64,000 bases of DNA. Source: Methylobacter luteus IMV-B-3098. GTDB lineage: Bacteria; Pseudomonadota; Gammaproteobacteria; Methylococcales; Methylomonadaceae. This document shows positions 18,041-28,109 of the stretch, one piece after another (position 1 is the first letter of the stretch; each line of letters starts with the position of its first letter). Made by a program: the position numbers and the translations under genes. The DNA lies in the NCBI RefSeq assembly GCF_000427625.1, contig NZ_KE386569.1, positions 1,787,408 through 1,851,407 of the forward strand, written 5' to 3'. The notes under the pieces were generated by a model. The model did not search any database. It saw only the letters and a program-made list of their open reading frames with translations, and was not told the origin of the DNA.

Positions 18041-19102
18041 ATGCCTGTGGATTTTCTGATCATCGGCCAGGGACTGGCCGGCAGCCTGCTCGCCTGGGAA
18101 CTGATACAGCACGGCTGCAAAGTCGTCGTTATCGATAATGGACGTGAGAATGCCTCACAGGTAGCCGCCGGCCTGATCAATCCGGTTACTGGCCTGCGCT
18201 TCGTAAAATCCGATGATGTCGACGATTTATTGCCTGCTGCAAGGCAGTATTACTCGGCGTTATCAGCATTTTTCCGGCAGCCTTTTTATATTGAAAAGCC
18301 TATGCTGCGGCTTTTTCGCAGTGACGCCGAATTAAAGCATGCGCAAAAACGGCTTAATGATTTCAGATATGAAAATTATTTAGGCGCCGTCACAACATCT
18401 GACAATGTTATCCCCTTTCTGGAAACGCCTTTCGGTTTTATGGAGCAAAAACAGACCGGTTATTTATTGACCCGGCCATTATTGCGCTGTCTGAAAGACT
18501 TTTTTATTGCCAGAGGCTGTTACAGACTGGCTGAATTTGATGACCGCGACATTCAACTCGAACCTTCATTACGCTGGCAGGATATTTCACCCAAACAGAT
18601 CATCTTCTGTGCGGGTCATCACGCGAGCCGGAACCATTGGTTTTCCTGGCTGCCTTTTCGGCCGGCAAAAGGCGAAATATTAACGCTGCTACCTACTGCC
18701 GAATTACCGGACAAAATCCTTAACTACGGCAACTGGCTGATCCCTTTAGACAACCGTCAGGTCCGTATCGGCGCTACCTTCGACCGCGACAATATAAACA
18801 CGGACACCACCGATACGGCCCGCGACTACTTATTGGCGGCGCTAAAGCAACTCGCGCCTACGCTCAAGACCACCTTGACAAACCAACAAGCGGGCATCCG
18901 GCCCTGCACACAGGACCGTAATCCCTTTCTCGGCTACCATCCCCGGCACCCGCAAATCGCCATTTTCAACGGCTTTGGCGCCAAAGGCAGCCTGCAGATT
19001 CCCTGGCATAGCCAGCGTTTTGCCGAGTCATTGTTAAATAACGCGCCCTTGCCCTTATCCTGCAATATCCAACGTTATCATGAAACGCATTTCCCTGGTT
19101 AA
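18041..19102 (+). CDS. FAD-dependent oxidoreductase, DAO (glycine/D-amino acid oxidase) family
   Basis: A 353-residue flavoprotein. The dinucleotide-binding start FLIIGQGLAGSLLAWELIQHG and the DAO-type AAGLINPVTG are seen, and the C-terminal GFGAKGSLQIPW is the second FAD contact. Related to ThiO/MnmC-like oxidases; substrate unknown. The last 23 bases overlap the following methyltransferase gene, so the two are translationally linked. Confidence 0.83.
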   Translation: MPVDFLIIGQGLAGSLLAWELIQHGCKVVVIDNGRENASQVAAGLINPVTGLRFVKSDDVDDLLPAARQYYSALSAFFRQPFYIEKPMLRLFRSDAELKHAQKRLNDFRYENYLGAVTTSDNVIPFLETPFGFMEQKQTGYLLTRPLLRCLKDFFIARGCYRLAEFDDRDIQLEPSLRWQDISPKQIIFCAGHHASRNHWFSWLPFRPAKGEILTLLPTAELPDKILNYGNWLIPLDNRQVRIGATFDRDNINTDTTDTARDYLLAALKQLAPTLKTTLTNQQAGIRPCTQDRNPFLGYHPRHPQIAIFNGFGAKGSLQIPWHSQRFAESLLNNAPLPLSCNIQRYHETHFPG

Positions 19103-19655
19103 AGAAGCCCATAAACTTATCAAAGACAGGCTCCAGCCGGGGGGCATTGCTATCGATGCCACGGTAGGCAATGGCCATGACACACTGTTTCTCGTTGAGC
19201 AAGTCATGCCGGCAGGCAAGGTTTACGGCTTTGATATACAACAAGCGGCACTGGATTCAGCCCGGTCCAAATGCGGACAATTAAGTGATCCCGAGTGCCT
19301 GACGTTAATTCATGCCAGCCATGCGCTCATGGCCGAAAAAATCCCCGGGCAGCATCACGGCAAAATCAGCGTTGTCATGTTCAACCTGGGCTATCTGCCG
19401 GGCGGCGACAAAAGCATTATCACGCGCACAGATTCGACATTGCTGGCCCTGAACAGCGCCAGCTGGCTATTGGCAGCCGGAGGACTTATCACGATCCTTG
19501 CCTATCCGGGCCACCCAGGCGGCGATCAGGAAGCTGATCAGGTCAAACACTGGTGCGGCCAACTGGATACGAATCAATTCAGAGTCAGCACTGTTTACAG
19601 CACGGAGCACAAAGACTCAGCCCCCATACTTTTTATGGTCAGCAAGATGTGCTGA
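19080..19655 (+). CDS. Class I SAM-dependent methyltransferase, rRNA methylase-like (YtqB family)
   Basis: A 191-residue putative RNA methyltransferase. SAM motif I is IAIDATVGNGHDTLFL, the acidic position follows in VYGFDIQQAALDSA, and the catalytic-type motif is VVMFNLGYLPGGDKSIIT. These are hallmarks of the YtqB-like family, whose target is uncertain (tRNA wobble uridine methylation is reported for some members). It starts inside the end of the oxidase gene. Confidence 0.85.
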   Translation: MKRISLVKEAHKLIKDRLQPGGIAIDATVGNGHDTLFLVEQVMPAGKVYGFDIQQAALDSARSKCGQLSDPECLTLIHASHALMAEKIPGQHHGKISVVMFNLGYLPGGDKSIITRTDSTLLALNSASWLLAAGGLITILAYPGHPGGDQEADQVKHWCGQLDTNQFRVSTVYSTEHKDSAPILFMVSKMC

Positions 19656-19666
19656 CAAACCCGGAT

Positions 19667-20038
19667 CTAAGGCTCGTATTTTATAGCTATGGCGCGAACG
19701 CTATTCAGCGAAACGCCACGGAAACTGACAGAATTCGTATTTAACGGCGAATCAATAGGCACGTACACCTGACTACGTTCACGGGCTGGCCCTAAAACTA
19801 TTGCATCCGCGCCCATTTGCCTGGCTTTTCTTACAAGGGCATTGTTTGCCTGATCGCTTGTGCTGACTTCAAGTTCCCCGATTGCAAAATATTTGCGATC
19901 CCGAGGCCAGGTGTTCAAAACCTCGACGTCAGCAGTTGGCTCGAATGTGTCCATGGTATATTTCACCTCCCGCACTTGCGGTTGGCTGCAGGCAGTCAGT
20001 ACGAAAAGCACAACTAACAGGGTTAATATATACCTCAT
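19667..20038 (-). CDS. Small putative lipoprotein
   Basis: A 123-residue protein with signal peptide MRYILTLLVVLFVLTACSQP and lipobox Cys 17, so it should be membrane-anchored in the periplasm. The mature part contains NNALVRKARQMGADAIVLG, a pattern shared with small YbjQ-like or DUF4156-type domains. Function unknown. A good ribosome site (GGAGG) precedes ATG 20038. Single gene, convergent with the methyltransferase gene. Confidence 0.8.
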   Translation of the reverse strand: MRYILTLLVVLFVLTACSQPQVREVKYTMDTFEPTADVEVLNTWPRDRKYFAIGELEVSTSDQANNALVRKARQMGADAIVLGPARERSQVYVPIDSPLNTNSVSFRGVSLNSVRAIAIKYEP

Positions 20039-20261
20039 GGCTATGCCTCCATAGAATGGTATATTGAAGCTACTCCCTTTTCAGACCTGATGCCATAGGC
20101 ATAAACACTGACAATAGGTCATCAAATAGCGCTATCTCTGCCACTTATACAAAGATTTCACGACTTGAAAAAATGCGTTAAAACAAAACATCAACAGAGA
20201 CAATCTGTTATCATTGCGCTCTTTTTTATCTCTATCCAGTCTCAATTTTTAAGGACAGACA

Positions 20262-20576
20262 ATGTCAGAATTTAATAACGTATCGGTTGTCAAAAAAGCC
20301 AATGTCTACTTCGGCGGCAATGTCAGCAGCCGCACCATTCGTTTTGACGACGGCTCGGTAAAAACCCTGGGGTTCATGCTGCCCGGCGAGTACACATTCA
20401 ATACGGCCGACAAGGAATTGATGGAAATCATCGACGGCGACCTGGATGTGCGCCTGCCCGGAAACGAAGAATGGCAATCCGTCAAAGGCGGCGAATCATT
20501 CGATGTGCCGGCCAATGCCCAATTCACCGTCAAGGTCAAAACACCTACCGACTATTGTTGTTCATTTATAAAGTAA
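20262..20576 (+). CDS. ppnP: Pyrimidine/purine nucleoside phosphorylase
   Basis: A 104-residue cupin of the PpnP (formerly DUF1255/YaiE) family, which phosphorolyses several nucleosides. Conserved parts include [28 protein letters not shown] and [13 protein letters not shown]. The start follows AAGGACAG. The next gene begins 3 bp after its stop, so the two form an operon. Confidence 0.93.
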   Translation: MSEFNNVSVVKKANVYFGGNVSSRTIRFDDGSVKTLGFMLPGEYTFNTADKELMEIIDGDLDVRLPGNEEWQSVKGGESFDVPANAQFTVKVKTPTDYCCSFIK

Positions 20577-20579
20577 CGC

Positions 20580-21053
20580 ATGGAAAAAGTCGCCATCTTT
20601 GTCGATGTGCAGAATATCTATTACACCGTCAAGCAAAGCTATCAGCGCCATTTCAACTACAATGCATTCTGGAGCCTGGCAACGGCCGGCAGAGAAGTGG
20701 TTGCGGCGTTTGCTTATGCCATCGACAAAGGCGACAGCAGACAGCAGGGGTTTCAGCAGATACTCAGAAATATCGGCTTTGAAGTCAAACTGAAGCCCTA
20801 CATCCAGCGCAGCGACGGTTCGGCCAAAGGCGACTGGGACGTCGGCATTACACTCGATGTCATCGAATATGCGCCCAAAGTCAATGTCATTGTTCTGTTA
20901 TCGGGTGACGGCGACTTCGACCTGCTGCTCAACAAAGTCCGCAATGCCTATCACATAACTACGGAAGTCTACGGCGTACCGGCCCTGACAGCGCCATCGC
21001 TGATTTGCTCGGCCGACCGATTTATAGCCATTAATGACCAACTGCTGCTATAA
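20580..21053 (+). CDS. NYN domain protein (LabA/DUF88 family)
   Basis: A 157-residue PIN-like NYN domain protein. Acidic catalytic-type residues are in VAIFVDVQNIYYTV, KGDWDVGITLDVIEY and VIVLLSGDGDFDLLL, the hallmark of the family, many of which are ribonucleases or regulators. No C-terminal OST-HTH domain is present. Its substrate is unknown. Confidence 0.88.
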   Translation: MEKVAIFVDVQNIYYTVKQSYQRHFNYNAFWSLATAGREVVAAFAYAIDKGDSRQQGFQQILRNIGFEVKLKPYIQRSDGSAKGDWDVGITLDVIEYAPKVNVIVLLSGDGDFDLLLNKVRNAYHITTEVYGVPALTAPSLICSADRFIAINDQLLL

Positions 21054-21119
21054 ACGGAAAACCAACCGGTCGTCTTTACGCATTTTCTTGAATCTTATTT
21101 ACACTCTCGGAACAAAACC

Positions 21120-22709
21120 TTGATTTCTACAGCTAACATTACCATGCAGTTCGGGGCCAAGCCCCTGTTTGAAAATATTTCCATCAAGTTCGGCGACGGC
21201 AACCGCTATGGCCTGATCGGCGCCAACGGCTGCGGCAAATCCACTTTCATGAAAATACTGAGCGGCGATCTGGAACCCACCTCCGGCACCGTCATGACTA
21301 CGCCCAACGAACGACTGGGCAATCTGCGTCAGGATCAGTTCGCGTTCGAGGAATTCAGCGTTATCGACACCGTCATCATGGGCCACAAAGAGCTCTGGCG
21401 GGTCAAACAGGAACGCGACCGTATCTATTCGCTGCCGGAAATGTCCGAGGAGGAAGGCATGCAGGTTGCCGAACTGGAAGTCGAGTTCGCCGAAATGGAC
21501 GGCTACAGTGCCGAAGCCAGGGCCGGCGAATTGCTGCTGGGGCTCGACATCCCGCTCGAACAACATTACGGCCTCATGAGCGCCGTTGCACCGGGCTGGA
21601 AACTGCGCGTCCTGCTGGCCCAGGCCCTGTTTGCCAATCCCGACATCATGCTGCTCGACGAGCCGACCAACAACCTCGATATCAACACGATCCGCTGGCT
21701 GGAAGGCGTGCTGAACGAGCGTGACTGCACCATGATCATCATTTCGCATGACCGCCATTTCCTGAACAGCGTCTGCACGCACATGGCCGACCTGGATTAC
21801 GGGGAATTGCGTGTTTATCCCGGCAATTACGACGATTACATGACTGCCGTGACCCAAGTGCGCGAACGCCTGCTGGCCGACAACGCCAAGAAAAAGGCCC
21901 AGATTGCCGAGCTGCAAACCTTCGTCAGCCGTTTCTCGGCCAATGCCTCGAAAGCCAGACAGGCCACCTCGCGCGCCAAACAGATTGAGAAAATCAAGCT
22001 GGATGAAGTCAAGCCGTCGAGCCGGGTCAATCCATTTATCCGTTTTGATCAGGCCAAGAAACTACACCGTCTGGCATTGGAAGTTGAAGGACTGGGCAAA
22101 GGCTATGGTGAACGACCGTTGTTCAAAAACCTGAATCTGATGATCGCCGCCGGTGAACGCGTGGCCGTCATCGGCCCTAACGGCATCGGTAAATCGACGC
22201 TGCTGCGCACGCTGGTCGGCGACTTACCGCCTGATATGGGCGAAGTCAAATGGGCGGAAAATGCCGAAGTCGGTTATTTCGCCCAGGACCATGCCGACGA
22301 TTTCGCCGAAGACATGCCCCTGATTGAATGGATGGGCCAATGGCGCAAGGAAACCGACGACGACCAGGTCATACGCGGCACATTAGGCCGTTTGCTGTTT
22401 TCGCATGACGAGATCAAGAAATCGGTCAAAGTCATCTCCGGCGGCGAACAGGGCCGCATGTTGTTCGGCAAACTGATCCTGCAAAAGAACAACATTATGG
22501 TCATGGACGAACCGACCAACCACCTCGACATGGAATCAATCGAATCGTTGAATATGGCGCTGGAAAACTACCCCGGCACATTGCTTTTCGTCAGCCACGA
22601 CCGCGAGTTCGTCTCGTCGCTGGCGACACGCATTATCGAACTGACGCCGAACGGCATCGTCGATTTCAACGGCAATTATGAAGACTATTTAAACAGCCAG
22701 GCTGTCTAA
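21120..22709 (+). CDS. ybiT: ABC-F ribosome-associated ATPase YbiT
   Basis: A 529-residue ABC-F protein with two nucleotide-binding domains and no membrane segments, acting on the ribosome. First domain: GANGCGKST and [10 protein letters not shown] with a degenerate signature ([12 protein letters not shown]), as in YbiT. Linker: [22 protein letters not shown]. Second domain: [18 protein letters not shown] and [10 protein letters not shown]. It matches E. coli YbiT over its full length. Translation appears to start at TTG 21120 ([11 protein letters not shown]); the next in-frame ATG would remove a conserved strand. Confidence 0.93.
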   Translation: MISTANITMQFGAKPLFENISIKFGDGNRYGLIGANGCGKSTFMKILSGDLEPTSGTVMTTPNERLGNLRQDQFAFEEFSVIDTVIMGHKELWRVKQERDRIYSLPEMSEEEGMQVAELEVEFAEMDGYSAEARAGELLLGLDIPLEQHYGLMSAVAPGWKLRVLLAQALFANPDIMLLDEPTNNLDINTIRWLEGVLNERDCTMIIISHDRHFLNSVCTHMADLDYGELRVYPGNYDDYMTAVTQVRERLLADNAKKKAQIAELQTFVSRFSANASKARQATSRAKQIEKIKLDEVKPSSRVNPFIRFDQAKKLHRLALEVEGLGKGYGERPLFKNLNLMIAAGERVAVIGPNGIGKSTLLRTLVGDLPPDMGEVKWAENAEVGYFAQDHADDFAEDMPLIEWMGQWRKETDDDQVIRGTLGRLLFSHDEIKKSVKVISGGEQGRMLFGKLILQKNNIMVMDEPTNHLDMESIESLNMALENYPGTLLFVSHDREFVSSLATRIIELTPNGIVDFNGNYEDYLNSQAV

Positions 22710-22715
22710 GGCGCG

Positions 22716-22745
22716 GGAGCAAGACGGCGAAAGTTGTCTTGCTCC
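22716..22745 (+). terminator. Hairpin after ybiT
   Basis: A perfect 10-bp stem (GGAGCAAGAC and complement) starts 7 bp after the ybiT stop. No T-run follows directly, so termination is only likely. Confidence 0.5.
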
Positions 22746-23090
22746 GATTAGCCGGGGCCGACTGCAAGCCGCTTCAGTTCGGTGATTTTGTTATTTATTA
22801 ATACAAATTAACGGTTTCCTGTATTTCTGTCGCGCTTTTGGTTAAAATAGCGCCCTTTCGAATCTGGACGAGTGAGCAGTGACAGTGACTTTAACAACGC
22901 TACCTCACTTGGCTTTGAGCAACCTGTAAACATCCTGCGCGTTTTATCCAAACCAATGGTTTTTTCAGTCGCTGCGGGGTGAAATTAACTATCCGTGGCA
23001 GATCGCTCCTGCGCCCCGGCACGAACCCTCCTGAGTAAATTACTTAAGAGTAGTCACGACAGAAGTTTTTTATACAACTAGAGTACAAAC
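22746..23090 (+). other. Long leader of the EF-G gene, with a possible 36-codon upstream ORF
   Basis: This 345-bp stretch before the EF-G gene has no ordinary gene. A TAAAAT at 22843-22848 could be a -10 box, giving a leader of about 230 nt. Within it a GTG-started frame runs 22872-22982 without stops (beginning VSSDSDFNNATSLGFEQ) and could be an upstream ORF. I recognise no known riboswitch motif. Confidence 0.4.
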
Positions 23091-25175
23091 ATGACTGATT
23101 TATCGCTTTACAGAAATATCGGTATCTTCGCACACGTTGATGCTGGCAAGACAACCACTACAGAGCGTATTTTAAAGCTCACCGGTAAAATCCACAAAAT
23201 CGGCGAAGTTCACGAAGGCGAATCAACAATGGACTTCATGGAACAGGAAGCTGAGCGCGGCATCACCATCCAATCGGCCGCCACCACTTGTTTCTGGAAA
23301 GACCACCGCTTCAATATTATTGATACCCCGGGCCACGTTGACTTTACCATCGAGGTGTATCGTTCCTTGAAAGTGCTGGACGGCGGTATCGGCGTGTTCT
23401 GCGGTTCCGGCGGCGTGGAGCCCCAATCCGAAACCAACTGGCGTTATGCCAACGATTCCAAAGTCGCCCGTCTTATTTACGTCAATAAGTTGGATAGACT
23501 AGGTGCCGATTTTTACCGCGTTGTCAAACAAGTCGAAGACGTGTTGGGTGCGGTGCCAGTCGTGATGACACTACCTATCGGTCGCGAAGACCAATTCTCC
23601 GGCGTGGTTGATCTGTTAACCCGCAAGGCTTGGATTTGGGATAACTCCGGCGACCCGATGAAATACGAAATTACGGACGTGCCTGCCGATATGGAAGCGG
23701 ATGTGGAAGAATGGCGCGCAAAACTGATCGACCAGGTTGCCGATCAAGATGACGAAATCATGGAAAAATATTTAGAAGGCGAAGAGCCCAGCATTGACGA
23801 GATCAAGCGCTGCCTCCGCAAGGGCACCACTAAGATGGATTTCTTCCCGACCTATTGCGGTTCTTCGTTCAAAAACAAAGGCGTACAGTTGGTGCTGGAT
23901 GGCGTTATTGATTATCTGCCCAGCCCGACTGAAGTCAATCCACAACCCGAAGTCGACCTGGAAGGCAACCCGACCGGCGAACACGCGCTTGTCGATGCCG
24001 ACCGTCCATTGCGTGCATTGGTCTTTAAAATCATGGACGACCGCTTTGGCGCTTTGAACTTCATTCGGATCTATTCAGGTCGTCTGAAAAAAGGCGATAC
24101 CTTGTTGAATACCTATACCGGTAAAACCGAACGGGTCGGCCGGATGGTGGAAATGCACGCCGATACCCGTTCCGAAATTGAAACGGCACAAGCCGGCGAT
24201 ATCGTCGCGCTGATCGGCTTGAAAAACGTTCAGACCGGACATACTTTGTGCGATCCTGATAAACCAGCTACTCTGGAGCCGATGGTATTCCCTGATCCCG
24301 TTATCTCTATCGCCATTTCGCCTAAAGACAAAGGCAGCAACGAGAAAATGGGCATTGCCTTGGGTAAGATGATACAGGAAGACCCTTCATTCCGCGTTGA
24401 AACCGACGAGGAAAGCGGCGAAACCATCATCAAAGGTATGGGGGAGTTGCACTTGGATATTAAAGTGGACATCCTGAAACGTACTCATGGCGTTGAAGTG
24501 AACGTCGGCAAGCCACAGGTGGCTTACCGCGAAACCATCACCAAACGAGTTGAAGACGACTACACCCACAAGAAGCAGTCCGGTGGTTCTGGTCAGTACG
24601 CGAAAATCAACTACATCATCGAGCCGGGCGAGCCAGGCAGCGGTTTTGTGTTCGAATCAACTGTAACCGGTGGTAACGTACCGCGCGAATACTGGCCAGC
24701 TGTTGAAAAAGGCTTCAAAGCCAGTATCGACAAAGGCGTGTTGGCAGGTTTCCCATGCTTGGATTTCAAAGTAAACCTGACCGACGGTGGTTTCCACGCG
24801 GTTGACTCGTCAGCTATCGCTTTCGAAATCGCCGCTCGCGCAGCGTATCGTCAGTCCATTCCTAAAGCGGCTCCGCAATTATTGGAACCGATTATGAAAG
24901 TGGACGTGTTTTCACCTGAAGCGAACGTTGGTGACGTGATCGGTGACTTGAACCGTCGCCGCGGTATGATTAAATCGCAAGATGCCGGTATTACCGGGGT
25001 GCGTATCAAAGCTGACGTGCCGCTGAGCGATATGTTCGGTTATATCGGCGACTTGCGCACCATGACTTCTGGCCGCGGCCAGTTCTCGATGGAATTCTCA
25101 CATTACATGCCATGCCCTAAAAACGTGGCTGATGAAGTGATTAAAGAAGTCAACGAACGTAACAAAAACAAGTAA
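23091..25175 (+). CDS. fusA: Elongation factor G (second, stand-alone copy type)
   Basis: A 694-residue translational GTPase. G1 [12 protein letters not shown], switch region [12 protein letters not shown]3 DTPGHVDF, G4 NKLDRLGAD are present, followed by domains II-V ending FSHYMPCP. Domain IV carries [19 protein letters not shown], usual in EF-G. Because it is not in a str operon (no rpsL, rpsG or tuf beside it), it is probably an EF-G2-type paralogue; whether a canonical fusA exists cannot be seen. RF3 is excluded by the full EF-G domain IV. Confidence 0.9.
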   Translation: MTDLSLYRNIGIFAHVDAGKTTTTERILKLTGKIHKIGEVHEGESTMDFMEQEAERGITIQSAATTCFWKDHRFNIIDTPGHVDFTIEVYRSLKVLDGGIGVFCGSGGVEPQSETNWRYANDSKVARLIYVNKLDRLGADFYRVVKQVEDVLGAVPVVMTLPIGREDQFSGVVDLLTRKAWIWDNSGDPMKYEITDVPADMEADVEEWRAKLIDQVADQDDEIMEKYLEGEEPSIDEIKRCLRKGTTKMDFFPTYCGSSFKNKGVQLVLDGVIDYLPSPTEVNPQPEVDLEGNPTGEHALVDADRPLRALVFKIMDDRFGALNFIRIYSGRLKKGDTLLNTYTGKTERVGRMVEMHADTRSEIETAQAGDIVALIGLKNVQTGHTLCDPDKPATLEPMVFPDPVISIAISPKDKGSNEKMGIALGKMIQEDPSFRVETDEESGETIIKGMGELHLDIKVDILKRTHGVEVNVGKPQVAYRETITKRVEDDYTHKKQSGGSGQYAKINYIIEPGEPGSGFVFESTVTGGNVPREYWPAVEKGFKASIDKGVLAGFPCLDFKVNLTDGGFHAVDSSAIAFEIAARAAYRQSIPKAAPQLLEPIMKVDVFSPEANVGDVIGDLNRRRGMIKSQDAGITGVRIKADVPLSDMFGYIGDLRTMTSGRGQFSMEFSHYMPCPKNVADEVIKEVNERNKNK

Positions 25176-25188
25176 GTTAAAAAGGTAC

Positions 25189-25211
25189 GCCGGGCAGGCA
25201 ATCTGTCCGGC
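25189..25211 (+). terminator. Hairpin after the EF-G gene
   Basis: GCCGGGCAG pairs with CTGTCCGGC around a 5-base loop, 14 bp after the stop, followed by TGCATTTTCC. A plausible factor-independent terminator with a weak T-tract. Confidence 0.65.
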
Positions 25212-25295
25212 TGCATTTTCCTTCCTGATCAATACCCGCCCTTTCCCTGCCCTTCAACTTCGGGCGTCTTTGCAAATACCCAAAGCAGCTTATAG

Positions 25296-25331
25296 AGCAT
25301 CAAAATGATGCATATGTATTATTTTGGTGCA
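25296..25331 (+). promoter_or_regulatory. Two tandem NtrC-like enhancer sites
   Basis: Site 1 (25296-25312) is AGCATCA-AAA-TGATGCA, an almost perfect dyad. Site 2 (25315-25331) is TGTATTA-TTT-TGGTGCA. Both fit the NtrC pattern TGCACCA-N3-TGGTGCA with transition-type differences only (plus one end base). They lie about 70-100 bp upstream of a sigma-54-like promoter. Binding is inferred. Confidence 0.5.
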
Positions 25332-25397
25332 TTCAACGGCTGCCAACCGATTTAATTGCCTCTTTTATCATCGCACTGCTTGAGCATTTATCGCTTG

Positions 25398-25413
25398 TGG
25401 CATAACTGATGCA
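25398..25413 (+). promoter_or_regulatory. Putative sigma-54 (-24/-12) promoter
   Basis: TGGCATAACTGATGCA places GG and GC exactly 12 bases apart, as in the consensus TGGCAC-N5-TTGCA. With the NtrC-like dyads upstream it may make the following DNA nitrogen-responsive. Confidence 0.5.
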
Positions 25414-25472
25414 TAAACAGAATAATAAAAACTCAAAGTTTAGATTTCTATCATGTTCACAGGAAAAAGGCT

Positions 25473-25523
25473 ATGAACAGCAATATGACATTAGGCAAAA
25501 CAGTAAAAACGTCGTTTCCATGA
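25473..25523 (+). CDS. Possible 16-codon leader peptide or gene relic
   Basis: ATG 25473 follows AGGAAAAAGG at good spacing and opens MNSNMTLGKTVKTSFP before a stop. It is the first frame after the putative sigma-54 promoter. It could be a small peptide, a leader for the DUF2721 gene 70 bp further on, or the stub of a lost gene. I do not recognise it. Confidence 0.3.
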   Translation: MNSNMTLGKTVKTSFP

Positions 25524-25593
25524 CCGGACTCTTCAATTAAATTTACTTTTTCAATACACTTTAATACCTAAGCATCGTTATTTTCAGCATCTC

Positions 25594-25986
25594 ATGAACA
25601 TTACCATCACAACCCCGGCTCTTTTATTCCCTGCCATTTCGGTCCTGTTTCTGGCTTACACGAACCGTTTTCTGGCCATTGCCAGCCGCATTCGGGAGCA
25701 GCATAACCTGTTCAATAAAACCCAAAGCCCCGTGGCCAAAAAGCAGATTGAAAGCCTGAGGCAACGGATACGCTTCATCATTGCCATGCAATTGCTGGCA
25801 GTCATTGGCATTATCGGCTGCATACTGGCAATGGGGCTGATTTTTTATGGGGTGCAAAGTTACGGCAATATCGTATTCGGTATTAGCATGGTATTTATAG
25901 TGCTGTCATTGCTGGCATCCATCAGTGAATTATTAATCTCGACCAAAGCCCTGAACATTGAGCTTGAAGATATGGAAGCGAAATAA
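25594..25986 (+). CDS. DUF2721 membrane protein
   Basis: A 130-residue protein with two or three membrane segments: TTPALLFPAISVLFLAYTNR, MQLLAVIGIIGCILAMGLIFY and FGISMVFIVLSLLASISEL. The start segment and the RxLxxAxRIRxL-like part (NRFLAIASRIREQ) fit DUF2721. Function unknown. If the upstream sigma-54 promoter is real, this is the first substantial gene it would serve. Confidence 0.82.
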   Translation: MNITITTPALLFPAISVLFLAYTNRFLAIASRIREQHNLFNKTQSPVAKKQIESLRQRIRFIIAMQLLAVIGIIGCILAMGLIFYGVQSYGNIVFGISMVFIVLSLLASISELLISTKALNIELEDMEAK

Positions 25987-26115
25987 AGCCGCTGGCTCAC
26001 TCGATAACCGATTCGATTAAATGTCAGTTAATCAATCTGCTGACCTATGATGAATTGAATAGGATGCAGAGAGCTTCAGCCAAAGTCTCTCTGCACTGAC
26101 GAGGTCAAAACAAAC

Positions 26116-27009
26116 CTATTTATTAAATAACCCCTTAAGCCATGGCCAGCCATGCTGCAGCCATTTGTCCTTCAGGAAGGTGAACCCGCGCTTGGCGGCA
26201 CACCAGGTTTTATTCACACCACTTTCTTCGCCCCCGCAGGTCAAACTTTCTAACCATGCTTGTACCTTCATACCAGGGCCTTCAATAAACACGGGTCTGA
26301 ACAGCCACATTTCCAGGATTGAAGTAACCCACATAAACGCAAATGAAACGCCCATGCCAGTACCGGCCAGAATCACCAGCCAGGCGAACGTCGGATGAAT
26401 CTTAGTCAGCCACCAGGACAGAATATCGGCCAGCAAAAATACGTAAGGCATGCCGATAGCGACGGATTTGTAAGGTCTGGGCGTGGTTTCGGAAAATGCG
26501 AAGATCAGGCCCACAAACATAAAGATGAAACTGATGCCAAACAAATGGATATGCGAAACCCGTGTCAGTGAAGAAAAAGTCGCGCCTTCATCCTGCGTCG
26601 TCAAGGCTTTCAACTGTTCGAAATCCGCAAAATTCGGAATGCCTGAAGCGTCTTTGTTATGGCATGTGACGCAGCGTGTCTCGATAATTTTTTCAACGCC
26701 GGACGACTGATAGTCATTGATCGGCGCGCCATCCCGAACCCATTGTATGATCTGGAAGCGCTCCGCCTCGGGCGCCATCCCTTTCATTGAACCGTTCAGT
26801 TTTGTCTCCACCACCGTGCCCGAACGGTTGCCGTAATAACTGTAAACGATATCATCGATGGACAGACCGAACTTTCCATCAGCCATGCCGTGCGTAAACA
26901 GAATCTGAATCAGCGCAACAACATAACCGATGCCGACTGTGCATAGATAACCGGTGAACAATACTTTGACAGGTGTATCGTGATCTTTTAAAGGCGTATA
27001 TTTAATCAT
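26116..27009 (-). CDS. Multi-pass membrane protein with a c-type heme motif
   Basis: A 297-residue protein with one N-terminal membrane helix (VLFTGYLCTVGIGYVVALIQ), an extracytoplasmic part holding a single CVTCH heme motif near residue 114, then about four helices (HLFGISFIFMFVGLIFAF and following), of which several carry histidines (SHIHLFG, KIHPTFAW) that might ligate b-type heme. The overall plan suggests a membrane-bound electron carrier or oxidase-like component, but I cannot name a family. It stands alone, so partners are not shown by context. Confidence 0.7.
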   Translation of the reverse strand: MIKYTPLKDHDTPVKVLFTGYLCTVGIGYVVALIQILFTHGMADGKFGLSIDDIVYSYYGNRSGTVVETKLNGSMKGMAPEAERFQIIQWVRDGAPINDYQSSGVEKIIETRCVTCHNKDASGIPNFADFEQLKALTTQDEGATFSSLTRVSHIHLFGISFIFMFVGLIFAFSETTPRPYKSVAIGMPYVFLLADILSWWLTKIHPTFAWLVILAGTGMGVSFAFMWVTSILEMWLFRPVFIEGPGMKVQAWLESLTCGGEESGVNKTWCAAKRGFTFLKDKWLQHGWPWLKGLFNK

Positions 27010-27439
27010 TTCAGTCCTTTTAGGTTAGTTTGAAAGAGATACGGACTCAGCCTGAAGCCAATAAATATCCGGTGTTAATCAGGCCCATGAATCCAATTTA
27101 TTAACCGCTTGCCATCTTATACCGCATGTTATGCCGCCAATATTTCAAAACTTCCTGTTTGATAAAAAGATTTGCTTAATCGTTCCGTATTGTCAGTCAT
27201 TAACTCAGACGCATACTTATCAGTATGGCATAATCAGGCGCTATTTCTAAACAGAACTCAATAATATACCTTCCGTCTTGCTGCTCAATACACATAAACA
27301 CCCAACGACACCAACAGCAACGCCGCGGGCGATAGTGTTCCAGGGCGCTTCGAACGTGCCTTTCTGGGCTGCGAAAACTGATCAATTCAATCCTGGCGAA
27401 TTTGACTTTGCGCCGCCTCGGTAACTGCTAAATTATACG
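27010..27439. other. Gene-free stretch before the IS630 relic
   Basis: No convincing coding frame, RNA gene or strong terminator is visible here. The part near 27385-27440 reads on as an open frame from the IS630 relic on the minus strand and is probably element-derived. Confidence 0.4.
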
Positions 27440-27985
27440 CATCTTTAAAAGTTCCCGGACATAGGTTAGCCTGAGCGGATTGAATCCGGGGGAAATGAAT
27501 CAGTTGCGTGAGCTGACTGGCATCACGAGTCAACTTCAGCCAGGCGGTTGCCACGGCCTCATCGAGTGCCTCGCGATTGGCCTAGACGCGGTTGCTCGAG
27601 TGCCGTTGCCGCAGTTCCCGCCAGAGCCACTCGGCCGGGTTCAATTCCGGTGAGTAAGCAGGCAAGTGCAGCAAGGTCAGATTGTCGGGAATGACCAGGG
27701 CGGCGCAGCGATGCCAGCCAGCCCCATCCAGAACCAATAGCGCCTGCACGTGGGACGCCAACCAGTCCCACCAAGCCTTAGGCATTATAGCGCTGCACCC
27801 ACGGGTAAAGCTGGCTCTTGCCGAGCCCGAAGCATCCTTGATCTTGCGCCACGGAATGACCGAGCGCCAACTGGCGTATGGCCAGAATGCGGCAACGCAC
27901 TCGACCTTCGGATTCGTGCCGTGCGGCGCTATCCAACTCAGCCACAGTGAGCCGATACTGATACCTTTAAGATGATATGAGACAT
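27440..27985 (-). pseudogene. IS630-family transposase relic with internal deletion and stop
   Basis: In one frame the N-terminal HTH part is readable (LTVAELDSAARHESEGRVR, then LGKSQLYPWVQRYN). It joins in another frame to the C-terminal catalytic part VQALLVLDGAGWHRCAALVI and LLHLPAYSPELNPAEWLW (the D and E of the DDE site). The middle of the enzyme is missing. A TAG at about 27582 interrupts the end, after which ANREALDEAVATAWLKL follows in frame. It cannot encode an active transposase. Confidence 0.75.
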
Positions 27986-28109
27986 GGCATTTCTCTGGAA
28001 ACTCAACACTATTCAGCTTAGATTCCGGAGATTTCATAAGACCCATATTAGAACTGAGCGAATGAGGGCGAGTGAACCGCCCTCCCACACGCATTCACGT
28101 GAACAGCTT

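Noticed and set aside
22746..23090. Known riboswitch before the EF-G gene
   Set aside because: No cobalamin, TPP, glycine or other box motif recognised; left as an unassigned leader.
23091..25175. Assignment as peptide release factor 3
   Set aside because: The full domain IV/V and motifs of EF-G are present.
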